Below, piece after piece: positions 11,247-21,406 of a DNA stretch of 64,000 bases. The stretch is from assembly GCF_047948215.1 (NCBI RefSeq), contig NC_134456.1, positions 63,569,529 through 63,633,528 of the forward strand, written 5' to 3'. Below the pieces are notes generated by a model that saw only the letters and a program-made list of their open reading frames with translations, made no database searches and was not told the origin of the DNA. The position numbers and the translations under genes are program-made. Each line of letters opens with the position of its first letter. Position 1 is the first letter of the stretch. Source of the DNA: Lycorma delicatula (Eukaryota > Arthropoda > Insecta > Hemiptera > Fulgoridae).

Positions 11247-11301
11247 GCGGGTGGGTGGGTGAATGAGTGAGTGAGTGTGTGTGTGTGTGCGCGCGCGCAC
11301 C
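11247..11301. repeat. Compound microsatellite (GGGT)n (GAGT)n (GT)n (GC)n
   Basis: The tract grades from GGGT units through GAGT units into GT and then GC dinucleotides, typical of replication-slippage evolution. Confidence 0.9.
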
Positions 11302-11736
11302 TCAACCTTTTTCCATAATTGTTATAATTACTCAGGCAACTGACGTATACTCCATAATATTTAAATATACCCTATTTGTTTTTACTTTCATTTAAAATTA
11401 TAATAAATTATTCAATTAGGTTACAGTAGTTTTGGTGATAAGAAAGATATAATATGTTGATTTAAAACGAATTTTATAATTTTTTTTTTACATCGCTAAA
11501 ATGTGATCGTAAAGATTAAATTATTCAGAACCGAAGTTGAAATCTTTCACCGACTAACCATTCATTAAGAGCAACCATGGCGAAGCTAGGAGCAGTACTT
11601 TGTCGGTTTACGTTATGCTAAACAGATGCAATGTTACTGACAAATATACAACCGTTTTAAGTGCATGTTTACTGCTATGTTATATTTTTATTTTTACTTT
11701 AATTGATGGTAAATAAATGAAACTTGATGTTATTTA
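11302..11736. other. Unassigned tract before mariner
   Basis: AT-rich, with a slightly GC-richer patch at about 11550-11600. No feature recognised. Confidence 0.45.
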
Positions 11737-13000
11737 AGAGGCGATATCCAAAAGTAAGGGCGGTTGAGTTATAAATAGCGATTGCCAACACAGATTGGCT
11801 CGCGCATGCGCAATAGCTTTAAATGGTCTGTTGGGCACTGCCGTCAATTCATTGTTATTTGCCTTTCGAAATTATGTTAAAATGAGTGCGGTAATAACAA
11901 ATCTTGCCAGTTATGAAATTAGATCAGTAATTAAATTTCTAAACTCAAGAGGACATAATGCTGCTGAAATTCTTGTGTAAAACAAATGAGCCTACCTTAA
12001 TGAGTGAACGAAAAGTAAAGCAATGATGTATTGAGTTTAAGGAAGCCGATCAAATGTTCACGACGAACAGAGAATTGACCAGCCTAGTGTCAGGGCTGAC
12101 GATTTCGTTGAACATTTGAATGCAAAAGTAAGAGAAAATTGTCGTTTTACGATTAGAAATCTATCTCTAGAATTTCCAGAAGACACCAATGTTGAGAATT
12201 GTGACAGACATTCTAGCCTATCGAAAAACTTTGTGCAAGATGACACACAAATGTTAAGCGCTCAGAAAGATCACACGTGACGTCTTGCGCGTTCTTTTCT
12301 CGACAGTTTTAACCAAAAGGGAAATGATTTTTTTTTTCTAATATCGTTACTGGTGACGAAACGTGGATTTCGTACGTCAATGCAGAGACGAAACAACAAT
12401 CCATGCAGAGGCGTCATTCCGGTTCACCTAAATTGAAAAAATTCAAATAAAACCGGTCTCGAAGGAAAATAATGGCAACTTTATTCTGAGACGAAAAGAG
12501 TGTGATTTTTATTGATTTCATGGAACGTGGAACATCCATCACATCATAAGTCCAGTAAAACACTCTCTAAACTGTGTCGTGCCATTCAAAACCGACGACA
12601 GTAAATACTGAAATCAGGAATTGTTCTTCTTCATAATAACCCACGTCCACACACAGCTACATGCACAACAGAAAAACTCAGATGGGAGATTTTTTATCAT
12701 CTCTACAGTCCTGATATCGCGCCCGGTTATCCATCTCTTCCTATACCTCAAAAACTGTCTTGCATCTCGAAGATTTGAAGATCTTAATGCAAAAGTGGCT
12801 AAAAATCCAGGCGGCGGAATTTTACGCAGTGGGTTTTAAAAAGGTTGTTTTACTGTATCAAAAGTGTTCGGAACGAAACGGTGATTATTTAGAAAAACAA
12901 AGTAAATTTTTAAGAATTTGAAACCATTAATAAATTTTTAATTGTGTCAACTGTTATCATTTTGTTATTGATCGGTCCTAAACCTTTAAACCGCTCCTAG
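11737..13000 (+). mobile_element. mariner transposon with degenerate TIRs
   Basis: The left end AGAGGCGATATCCAAAAG follows a TA. The right end, read inward, is CTAGGAGCGGTTTAAAGG and is followed by TA at 13001-13002. The two ends match imperfectly. Total length is about 1.26 kb, close to the usual 1.3 kb, and encloses one transposase relic. The TIR and transposase features fit the mariner branch with a TATTCAAAA-type end. Confidence 0.8.
11882..12921 (+). pseudogene. mariner transposase relic
   Basis: The frame begins MSAVITNLASYEIRSVIKFL, the helix-turn-helix paired-like start, with NSRGHNAAEI next. The central part carries ENCRFTIRNLSLEFPE and the first catalytic motif TGDETW (Asp codon 12355-12357). 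The second motif reads LLHNNPRPH, so its Asp is Asn (12635-12637). The third reads YSPDIAPG (Asp 12713-12715). The spacing between the second and third is short by about nine codons, indicating deletions. The tail AEFYAVGFKKVVLLYQKC and GDYLEKQSKF is the normal mariner end, and the stop at 12919 gives a total span of about 346 codons. Several stops and frameshifts and the D-to-N change mean it is inactive. Confidence 0.9.
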
Positions 13001-13864
13001 TAATAACAGTCCAGGATATTTGCTGTAGAATTTTAAAACAAATAACCGCAATATAATGCCTTTATTAAAAAGTATAATAAATTAAAAGTAATTAAAATAT
13101 TGCTTAAGAAATAAAAGATAAATTAAATTTTAAATGATTGAATAGTTTTGGAAGATTCATTTAATTCATAATAGAATTCAGACATTTAATTCTGCTGAAT
13201 TAATTCTGTATTTACTACAAGAAGCTATTATCTACTGTCAAGTTCATATATACAAATTTAATTCGTCGAACAATCGGTTTTTTTGATTTTTCAACCCTGT
13301 AAATTGGAGGAAACTGTGCAATTTAGTTAATGAAGAATAGCGTTTGACGTTTTCTTATATAATCTATGATAAATGTAGAAAACCTACTTATTTTTTTATA
13401 ATATTATGTAAAATGTAATGAGATGTAAACTAAGGTTACTAGAGTGTCCTTTTCCAAATCCTTACTATGCTGTCATTTTGGATTGGTTCTTTTAAGATGG
13501 AGATTAAAGTTTAACGATAATAAAAAATATTAATAAAAAAAAAAAATTGTTTGTGCGTAGCTGCTGAATGGCTTACCGTGATTCGATGTAAATTTTAAAT
13601 TTGAAAGGATTTAAAATTAGTTTTAACAATTATTACATAAATTAACACTGAAATATGTCTTCATGCAAAATAAAAATTAAACCAATACTGACTTTCGTAA
13701 ACATATTTTTATTATTATTTTTTTATTTACTTCTTATGTCTGATAAATGATATTTTGACAATTATTTCCAATGATTCACACAACGATTTCGCATGGTGAT
13801 CGAGATTCAGATGAGCCAGATTATATCATAAAGACTAAAGAGAGTTACGTTTGTTTACCGTAAC
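13001..13864. other. AT-rich tract, nothing recognised
   Basis: Low-complexity AT-rich sequence between the mariner and the R1-type 3' fragment. No gene seen. Confidence 0.5.
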
Positions 13865-14575
13865 CTTGGCGTAACAGATGGCAAGATTCGGACAAAGGAA
13901 GGTGGATCTATAGGCTAATAAGCGCTTTCAGGAACTGGGTGGAAAGAAAACATGGTAACAGGCTACAAATTCACCCAGTTCCTGTCTGGACATGGATGTT
14001 TCCGGGAATCTGTACAGAGTGGGTAAATGCAGTACAAGTCGCTGTCATGATTGCGGCGGCCTGGATACATCAGAGAATGTGGTGTTATTTTGCCCTCGAT
14101 GGCACGACTTAAAAGTAGTGCTCAGGATCAGGGTGTGGAGGGGCCAATATAGTCGCGGTGATGCTCAGCAATAGCGACAAATGGGAATGTGTCTCGACTG
14201 CGATCGCAACAATGATAGGAGAGAAGGCCAGTGAGAAGAGGCGACGACAGGCTGAGGAGATGTGGATCGATAGACATGGAGTTTGATGACGGGTGATCAA
14301 GGGAGGACAGCTTCTGGAGGTGGGCGGCGGGGTTCCTCGGAGTCGTCGCTCGTCGATCGCCCCCTGGGGACGCCTTTCGGTCATTTAGATTAGGATAGTA
14401 GAGTGAACAGCTGATCATACAGGGGCTGTGTACATACCATATGGTTTAGATCCAGCCCCTGCATGATTTGAGGGGGAGGTTTTTTAGCGGGTGAGAGCCC
14501 CGCACTGCCTTCAGTGCGGGTCTAAAGGCGCCTGGCAAAGCTTTTTCCTCCCGTATGGGGAAAAAACCTTAATAT
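13865..14575 (+). mobile_element. 5'-truncated R1-type LINE: zinc knuckle and 3' UTR
   Basis: A 5'-truncated copy begins with RWQDSDKGRWIYRLISAFRN and NWVERKHG (about 13878-13960). After a frameshift it continues FTQFLSGHGCFREYLYRVGK (about 13974-14030) and a zinc knuckle with four Cys in the order CSTSRCHDC ... FCPRW. The conserved His of the knuckle (EHVLF in the family) is Asn here (SENVV). About 420 bp of GC-rich 3' UTR follows, with a strong stem-loop at 14499-14520, ending near 14575 in an A-run. It differs from the 8.2-10.3 kb element and is a separate insertion on the same strand. Confidence 0.8.
14499..14520 (+). other. Perfect stem-loop in LINE 3' UTR
   Basis: CCCGCACTG (14499-14507) pairs perfectly with CAGTGCGGG (14512-14520) around a CCTT loop. 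It lies about 55 nt before the element's 3' end, the position where some LINEs carry a hairpin read by their own RT. It could be mistaken for a bacterial terminator but the context is eukaryotic. Confidence 0.75.
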
Positions 14576-15960
14576 TTTTAAATTCACCAAAAAAAATAAA
14601 AAAAACAAAATGATCTTTTCACTGTATTATATTTATTATTGTTAACCAGTAAACTTTATTCTGCTTTTACATAACTCCGCCCATATATGAATTCACTTGT
14701 AACGCTGTTAAAACTAACAATGCATTGACTGTCTATTACAACACGTAATTAAAAAAATAATAATTCAATTCCTTAACCCTTTACAGTATCTTACTTCATA
14801 CAGAAACTTAACCCTTTTATAATTATTATAGTCTAGCGTAAATAATATGTCCTCTTTATCATGTTTATTTTTTAACAATATAATGGAGTCTGTAGCTGGT
14901 AGCTAACTACTGTATAAAATCTATTACAACCTGACGGTTAATTTGGTAACGTAATATAACTAAACCATATAATTTCCTTATTTTTGACTAAATATAATAT
15001 ACATAATATAATAGATAATCTTGTTCTTGTCTTCACTTTTTTTAAATTTACATTTATTCGTATTTACAAATTTAATTACAATTCTTAATTAATGCAACCC
15101 ACTTCTGTTTATATTTTCAGACAGATTTGTTTTAAAATTTATTACAGATAACTTCAGAAATAATCTTTTGATATTCAAATTCTGTGATAAATTCATGATA
15201 CTTTTTTACATCTGATGAATTTGTACATATTTTTTAATTGCCTGAATATATAATGAATTATTAAAATAAATTATTTTACTTCTTACACCTAACGCTGGTG
15301 TGTTACTTTTACTTCTCTCCCCCTTACAATCAGATAAAATTAAATAAATAGTACTCTCCATAATATTCCATTTAAAATATTCCATTGAGAAGCTACAGGT
15401 TGTATTAGTTAATTCTAAACCACATCGATCAGCTATCGCGAGATAAACTGGATGCAATTTTTTAATCAGTAAGATCTTTTTATTTATAAATAACGACATA
15501 ACTTAGGATTTTTAAAGTTAAAATTGGATAAAAAAGATTTTGTATGAATTTTCTAAATAAATTATAGTAATACGTAAGCAATAAACCACTTCTATCGGTT
15601 ACCTAAAAATTAATTGAAATTATCCTTTAAAATTAATAGTGTGTTATTAATACCGACATGTGATGTGTTTGTAGCATTAAATATGAATTTCGTTTTTTTT
15701 TTTTTTATTAAAATAAAAGAAATATACGAATATGTTCCTGACTTTTATGTTTGAAATTAAAATTTAATTATATATAAAATCATCTCGTATAAGAAAACAT
15801 AATTAAATTGTGAATTAGTTACAAATAAATCACGTTCTCTTCTTCCCCAGAATGACGAGGATGCATTCTCCTGTAGTAAATCATGAACGTGGATTTATTT
15901 ACTAAAATACAAATGTATGACTGAACTTTTTCTTACTTAAACTGTGATAAAAAGAATGCT
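14576..15960. other. AT-rich tract, nothing defensible
   Basis: One 97-codon open frame on the minus strand (15206-15499) has an unremarkable composition and no recognised similarity. It has no clear splice sites and I do not call it. Confidence 0.45.
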
Positions 15961-15969
15961 AGATGTAAT

Positions 15970-16300
15970 GTCATTTTATACAGATTGATTCACGAAGAAT
16001 GTTACAAACTTTCAGGACATGTTCCACTGGAAAAAATAAAGATGAAAGTTCATATAAATATAGGTTCAGAAACGCTTCATAAGTGAATATATATTTCGCT
16101 GGCGAAATATTTTGCCTTGATTTTTGCGCCTTTAGTAAAATTAAACCAGTCTGTAATTCTTGAGAACAAAACTAAAGGGTGAATTTAGTAATTTTATTTG
16201 AAATATGACCTGAAAAATTAAAAAAAAAGTAGGTCCCAGAACTGTATATTTTTATTAGTTTTTGAGAAATCTGGGGTAAAATATAAAAGATTAGGGTCAA
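15970..16300 (+). repeat. Possible dispersed repeat fragment
   Basis: A moderately complex stretch with GATTCACGAAGAATGTTAC and AACTTTCAGGACATG followed by poly-A/G-rich segments. From memory, similar phrases recur in hemipteran repeats, but there is only one copy here, so the call is weak. Confidence 0.25.
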
Positions 16301-18383
16301 ATCTAGTAATTAAGAATTTTGTTTAATAGAAACAAATGATTTTTGTCTATTTCTTTTTTTATTGTTACTATTTCTGTTTTCTTAATTTAAATTTGATGAA
16401 AAGTAGCTTATTTAATAGAAAAAAAAGAAAATAATTAAGGTTAAGAAATGATTTCTTTGGAGACAACTTTCAAACAATTCGTAATTTTTAAAAGATAAAT
16501 GTTTTAAAAAATAATTTATATGTTATGGCGGTATGAAAATATTTTTCTTTCGCTAATATACTATGCGCATTATATAATTGAAAACAATGAAGCAAATAAA
16601 TACATGGAGTAAATGGATGGATAACCATTGCACGTATTTCAAAATAACACAAGTGGTCTACTGTTAAAAAATTCTATGTGTATAATTGATTCTGATTGTC
16701 CATCGGTGAAACTCAGTTGAGCATTAAATTAATACATATGATCCTAAAAGTGGTGAGCGTTGTCACTAATTGCGATAGTATTTGCATTACTTTATTTAAT
16801 TTCAAACGTGATCTATTTTATCAACCTAACAGTGATTAACCGTATCATTATTTCCAGTCATGTTATTCTTTTGTGATAAAAAGTATTTAGATTTTTCTTC
16901 ATTGTTATTGATATCTTAAATTTGATATATTTTATTGATGATCTACGTATTGAAGTCAATTTATAAACGTTATTTTAAGCGTTAAAAATTGAAGAAGCAA
17001 GCCTATACATAAATAATTTTATTAAATTTGGCTTGGAGGTAATGATAAAATGTCTGATTCATAAGTTTTGATATATTTCCTAAAAATTATTCAGAAGAAT
17101 GTAATGTTAATTTTTTTTTTTTAAGGTAATATCTTCTCAATATGTTATTGTAATAAAGTTGCTTTAGATAAAAATGACAGTTATGAAAACAAATTCATTA
17201 ATTTTTCATTGATTTTAGCGCTACAATTTCTCATATCATGTAGAATTTTGCATGCGGCAAGTCTGACGAATAGCATTCCCAGAACACAGTTGCAGCATCG
17301 TGTTAATCAAACTTTTTTTTAATTCATTATTTCATCCTATCATAAATCATCATCATTCATGAAAAAAAAAACACGTAAAGTTTAAAATCAGTACTTTAAT
17401 TTCTGGGGCTAGTTCAGATTTCGGAAAAAAATAATATGCGGAAATTTTTTTTTTGGCATTGCGTGTTGTCTAAATACAAAACTAATACTTTTTATATCAC
17501 TTTAAAGATAAAATATTTAATTACAAAACTCAGTTTCAGGAAATTTATATTCTTTTTTTGTAAAAAAAATTATATAAATGTAGAATTTACGAAAAATTCA
17601 TATTTTATTTTATAAGTTCAAATAGTGTGCTTCAATTCTTGAAATATCTGTATCTAAATTTCATATGCGTTTATTTTTCGAACAAATGTATTAAATTTAA
17701 ATTTAAAACAGTAATTATTACTTATTAGAATTAAAAGAAAACATCTGTACTATTTTATTTCTACATGAAATATAACAAGTAAATGCTTCGATGAAATACA
17801 TATTTGTATATGTGTCAATGAAAGAAAAAAAAATTGATTTAATTATAAAATTGGGTAGTCGTAAAATTTCAGCCGTGAGAACTTGACGAAGTAGTTTTTT
17901 TAACATTAATTATTAATATACGGAAAAGCATTCTTTGGTTGTTCAGAAAATAACGTTTATAAATGATGAAACAACTTCTTTCTCTTAAATAAGCAGGTAC
18001 TATACGACAGATATGCACGCCACCAATAACTAAAATTGAGAATGTTGTATGGTTGGTAAAGCTCACTCTTAATTAATATTGAGAGAATTAATTAATGTCG
18101 TTTTCTTCATAATTATGTAATTAAATTTAAATCGCATAATTGAAGAGTACAATTTTTAAACAGATTGAGATTTTTTATATTTATTACATCGGTGACATTT
18201 AAAAATAAATCTGAACAGCTTTTAAAGCGGGGACACATTTCTTAATGCGCTTTTCTTTTCAAATTACTGATGTACAATATATTACAACAAAAAAATATTT
18301 GCGGTTAAATTGTCACAATTTTATCAATAGGCGTTTAAAATATGGTCGAAATTTACTGACAAGCCTGTATAAAATCTGCAGGT
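16301..18383. other. AT-rich tract, nothing recognised
   Basis: A slightly GC-richer patch at about 17225-17320 carries no identifiable feature. The open frames at 17718-18066 (minus) are chance frames. Confidence 0.5.
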
Positions 18384-18464
18384 AAAATCTTTTCGTCAGT
18401 AATCACTGACGAAAAGATTTTCGTCAGTGAAACAGAAACGGAAAACATCCGTTTTTTCTGTTTC
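18384..18464. repeat. Two adjacent inverted repeats (hairpins)
   Basis: The first has perfect 17-bp arms, AAAATCTTTTCGTCAGT at 18384-18400 and its complement at 18405-18421, around AATC. The second begins 8 nt later: GAAACAGAAACGGA (18429-18442) pairs with 18448-18464, which carries three extra T. The CGTCAGTG unit is repeated between them. Confidence 0.95.
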
Positions 18465-20150
18465 TTGCTTTAATACATCATTTTTATAGATAAGGGTTTT
18501 TTTATTCTGTATATATAATCTATATATTTTCTGTAAAATTCAAATATTTTATTAGCGTAGTTACCACTGTGCTAATTGATCTTAACCTTGAAGTAACCGT
18601 GAAAGTTAACTCTTGGAAGTTGATTAAATATTTATTTAACTGTGTTTGGTGTTTTTCTTTGCAATATTATATTAAAATCTTTACATATACTAGGTCATTC
18701 ATCCTACCTAACATTTAGTAGGTAGACAGCAGTAAAAGCCAGGTAGCTATTTTTCAAATATGTCTGACAACAGTTTACTTTGTTTGAATACCTCAAAAAT
18801 AAAAATAAAATGTATTTAAAAGCAATTTATGTTAATTATTCAAGATTCTGTGACTGAAAGGGCTTAGTTTGTTTAATTTTTATTTTAAATACTTATGATT
18901 TAGTTTAACCATTTGTGTACTTTTACTTCGTTTTATTTCTGAAATAATTAGTTTGCTAATTGTTATTTTCCTTTACTTTTATAATGAGTTTTTTTTTATT
19001 TTAGAGTACTTGTTTCATATAAGTTAATTATTTGAATTATTCTTATTCGTACTTAGTTTTTGTTTACCTACACAACTATATTACAGTTAGACAGTTTGTC
19101 TCGCTATCCGTTCTGGCATTTACATCTTTGACAGATATAAAAATAAATTATAACACAATAACTCAACATCAGTAATACTTTGTAGATTCTGTAACTTCTA
19201 ATTAGCTCAGCGTTAGATATCAAAATTTCTTGGTCAAATAATTAAAACAAAAAAAAAACGGTTGATCATTATTATTTTTACAATATTTTTTACTGCTTCA
19301 CGTTAGAATTGTTTATTTATTATATTTTATTAAAGGTACTCAGTTATGTATGCTATATTTTTACACTTTTAACTACTTTACCATAAATTATTTTTACTTC
19401 TACTTGTTTATCCTTCAACACATTTTCTTTTAAAGCTTCAGAAAAAACTTTATAATAAAACATGTAACTGCTGAATATACAGTACAATAGTTGTATATTT
19501 GAGTAGTATATTCCTTCTAAATATTTTCTGGTTAATGTTTATGAAGTATTGAATCAATATTATTAATTAACGATTTCAAAAAGAATTTCATTTTGAAATT
19601 ATCATTTTATAATTATTAGCAAGTCACTGTTATTGAGATATTTTGCTTATTTTTGGTCTCTGTGGCACTGTGCCATCCACATAAACATTATAAATAAATA
19701 GGTAGATGAAACAACGGCGATTAACATAAACTAGGAGTTACATAAAGTTAAATGTAAATAGTTATTATTTATTCTGCATATGACAGTATATCAAAATAAA
19801 CAATGTGGGAAATACAAATACGGTACATACGCAGAATACATATAATAATTACAACTAAAAAACATTCCTTTTAAGAGAACATTTTTATTGTCAACTTTAA
19901 ATTTTAAGCTAATTTATAAAATAAGTATTTTATATATTATATTTATTTTATACTTTGTATAAGTAAGTTATACATTTATAATTATTTGATTGTACAAAAA
20001 AAAAACAAAAAAAAACGATATATATAATCTTTAAATCTTGTATTTAGTTTGGAGTATGATAATGAAGATAAAGGGATAATTTAGAGTGTTTTTTAATCCT
20101 TATACTATTTTAATATCTATTATCTGTGTTTTTTTAATACTTTTACTTTG
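18465..20150. other. AT-rich tract, nothing recognised
   Basis: Low-complexity DNA with many A/T runs. No feature supported. Confidence 0.5.
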
Positions 20151-20154
20151 AGAC

Positions 20155-20640
20155 AGATGATTGATAAAAGAAGACAACGAGAGAAATTTGGCTGTACACA
20201 TGTTTTTTATTGATTTAGAGAATCAATAAATATTGATATTGTCTATGACAATATCTTGCTGTGTAAATTATTTGAAGTACTTGAAAACAAAGTTAAATGA
20301 GGTGTATTTCAGTGTAATATATAATTTGTATAAAAATTATGAATGTTCAGTGACAATTTCAAGAAGTTTTAAGGTGACCAAGGGTTTGAAGCAAGTTTGT
20401 TATTTGTCATCCACACTGTGTAAAATTTATGTACAAGAAGCGCTAAAGATATAGAGAAAAAGAACAGAGAGATGGAATAGACACGGGAAACAATTGATTA
20501 CCTGTATAATTAATACGATTAATAATAACCTGTATATTCTTTGCGCACGAGCGGGTGGTGTTGAATGGTTGATTAGGCGAAATACTTGGGATTGAAAAAA
20601 TACGTACATATTTCCGCACTTCAGACATCGATTCACTGCA
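20155..20640 (+). pseudogene. LINE reverse transcriptase palm fragment
   Basis: LIKEDNERNLAVHMFFIDLE (from 20155) matches the start of the RT palm around the first catalytic Asp (consensus FIDLEKAYD). After a frameshift the same domain continues with NEVYFSVIYNLYKNYECSV, then FKVTKGLKQVCYLSSTLCKI and YVQEAL (up to 20450). The consensus there is KGVRQGCxLSPxLFxIY, so the Gly of RQG(C) is Val. The (F/Y)xDD motif is not found downstream. Sequence to about 20640 is probably more of the element. It is dead and lies within 200 bp upstream of the sarcoglycan exon in the same orientation, that is, in the preceding intron. Confidence 0.75.
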
Positions 20641-20787
20641 TCCTTTTTTTATAGATTAAGATATTATTAATTTGAAGATAGTTGTTTTTAATTTGCCGTA
20701 AGTATATAAAATTTGAAATATAAATTACTGAAAACGTTTATTTTAAGTTGGTTTTTAGATTTCTTTTCAACTAATGAAAATTATAAA

Positions 20788-20814
20788 ATCATATTTTCTT
20801 TGTATTGTTTGCAG
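20788..20814 (+). promoter_or_regulatory. Splice acceptor of sarcoglycan exon
   Basis: A T-rich tract leads to TTGTTTGCAG, a strong 3' splice site. The coding frame upstream of the AG is not sarcoglycan-like, while the frame just after it is, which sets the exon start. Confidence 0.9.
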
Positions 20815-20959
20815 AATGGGGAGACAGCCTGGTCCGCATATAGGCATATATGGTTGGAGAAAAAGATGTCTATATTTATTAATACTTGCTTTGCTTGTGG
20901 TCGTTATATTAAACCTGGCGCTAACTCTCTGGGTGATAAAAGTTATGGAATTCAATACG
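20815..20959 (+). CDS. Sarcoglycan (gamma/delta/zeta type) exon, transmembrane segment
   Basis: The exon follows a pyrimidine-rich acceptor (TTTGCAG ending 20814) and ends at a donor (ACG/GTGAGC at 20960). It is 145 bp: one base of a split codon and then 48 codons, leaving in phase 0. The peptide begins MGRQPGPHIGIYGWRKRC, continues with about 23 hydrophobic residues and ends IKVMEFNT. The block GIYGWRKRCLY followed by the helix and (I/L)KVM(N/E)F is the near-invariant hallmark of gamma/delta/zeta sarcoglycans. These are type II membrane glycoproteins of the dystrophin-associated complex in muscle that link cytoskeleton to matrix. The next residues expected (GMG...) must lie on a downstream exon; none was recognised to 64000. 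ATG 20816 could be the initiator if the upstream exon is 5' UTR, or an internal Met. There are no disabling changes, so this looks like a live gene. Insects usually have a delta-like member; the exact paralog is not decided. Confidence 0.93.
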
Positions 20960-20966
20960 GTGAGCT
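20960..20966 (+). promoter_or_regulatory. Splice donor of sarcoglycan exon
   Basis: ACG/GTGAGCT fits the donor consensus GTRAG. Similarity to sarcoglycans stops exactly here and in-frame translation soon hits a stop (VSELN-stop). Confidence 0.9.
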
Positions 20967-21073
20967 AAATTAAATTACTTTTTTACTTATTATTATTATT
21001 ATGTTATTACTCTATTTAAACAAAAGATCAATGAAAAAAGCTAGTTGTGGGAAAGGTTTTCTTTCATCAATGC
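20961..21073 (+). other. Start of downstream sarcoglycan intron
   Basis: AT-rich intronic DNA with a short (TTA)n tract near 20988-21003. The intron continues beyond the SINE insertion, and no later exon was recognised in the window. Confidence 0.7.
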
Positions 21074-21089
21074 AGGTATATTTTAGGAA

Positions 21090-21390
21090 CCCACCGGGTT
21101 GGTCTAGTGGTTAACGCGTCTTCCGAAATCAGCTGATTTGGAAGTCAAGAGTTACAGCGTTCAAGTCCTAGTAAAGCCGGTTATTTTTACTCGGATTTGA
21201 ATACTAGATCGTGGATACCGGTGTTCTTTGGTGGTTGGGTTTCAATTAACCACACATCTCAGAAATGGTCGAGCTGAGACTGTACAAGACTACACTTCAT
21301 TTACACTCATACATATCATCCTCATTCATCCTCTGAAGAATTATCTAAACGGTAGTTACCGGAGGCTAAACAGGAAAAAGAAAGAAAGAA
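21090..21390 (+). mobile_element. Full-length tRNA-derived SINE (family 2)
   Basis: The insertion is 301 bp and flanked by a perfect 16-bp target-site duplication, AGGTATATTTTAGGAA, at 21074-21089 and 21391-21406. The head holds an A box TGGTCTAGTGG (21100-21110) and B box GTTCAAGTCC (21159-21168) in the anticodon-arm/TPsiC order. The body contains GGTGTTCTTTGGTGGTTGG and CATCCTCATTCATCCTCTG, and the 3' end is an AAAGAAAGAAAG tail. It sits in the sarcoglycan intron about 130 bp past the exon. Two further minus-strand copies occur at 34865-35055 and 35787-35974. The intact TSD argues for a fairly young insertion mobilised by a LINE enzyme. Confidence 0.95.
21100..21168 (+). promoter_or_regulatory. 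RNA polymerase III internal promoter (A and B boxes) of SINE
   Basis: The A box TGGTCTAGTGG (21100-21110) and B box GTTCAAGTCC (21159-21168) are close to the tRNA consensus with about 48 nt between them. A 12-bp palindrome AATCAGCTGATT lies between the boxes where the anticodon arm would be. Confidence 0.8.
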
Positions 21391-21406
21391 AGGTATATTT
21401 TAGGAA

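Noticed and set aside
14109..14418. Two Ser/Pro/Arg-rich frames of more than 90 codons on the minus strand
   Set aside because: They are antisense to the GC-rich 3' UTR of the R1-type fragment and have no independent support.
15206..15499. 97-codon open frame on the minus strand
   Set aside because: No recognisable domain, no clear splice sites or promoter, and no compositional shift; compatible with chance.
20713..20973. 86-codon frame overlapping the sarcoglycan exon in another frame
   Set aside because: It crosses both splice sites and shows no similarity, whereas the overlapping frame has the clear sarcoglycan signature.
21090..21180. Possible tRNA gene
   Set aside because: A and B boxes are present but acceptor stem pairing and CCA-type end are missing; the repeat copies show it is a SINE head.
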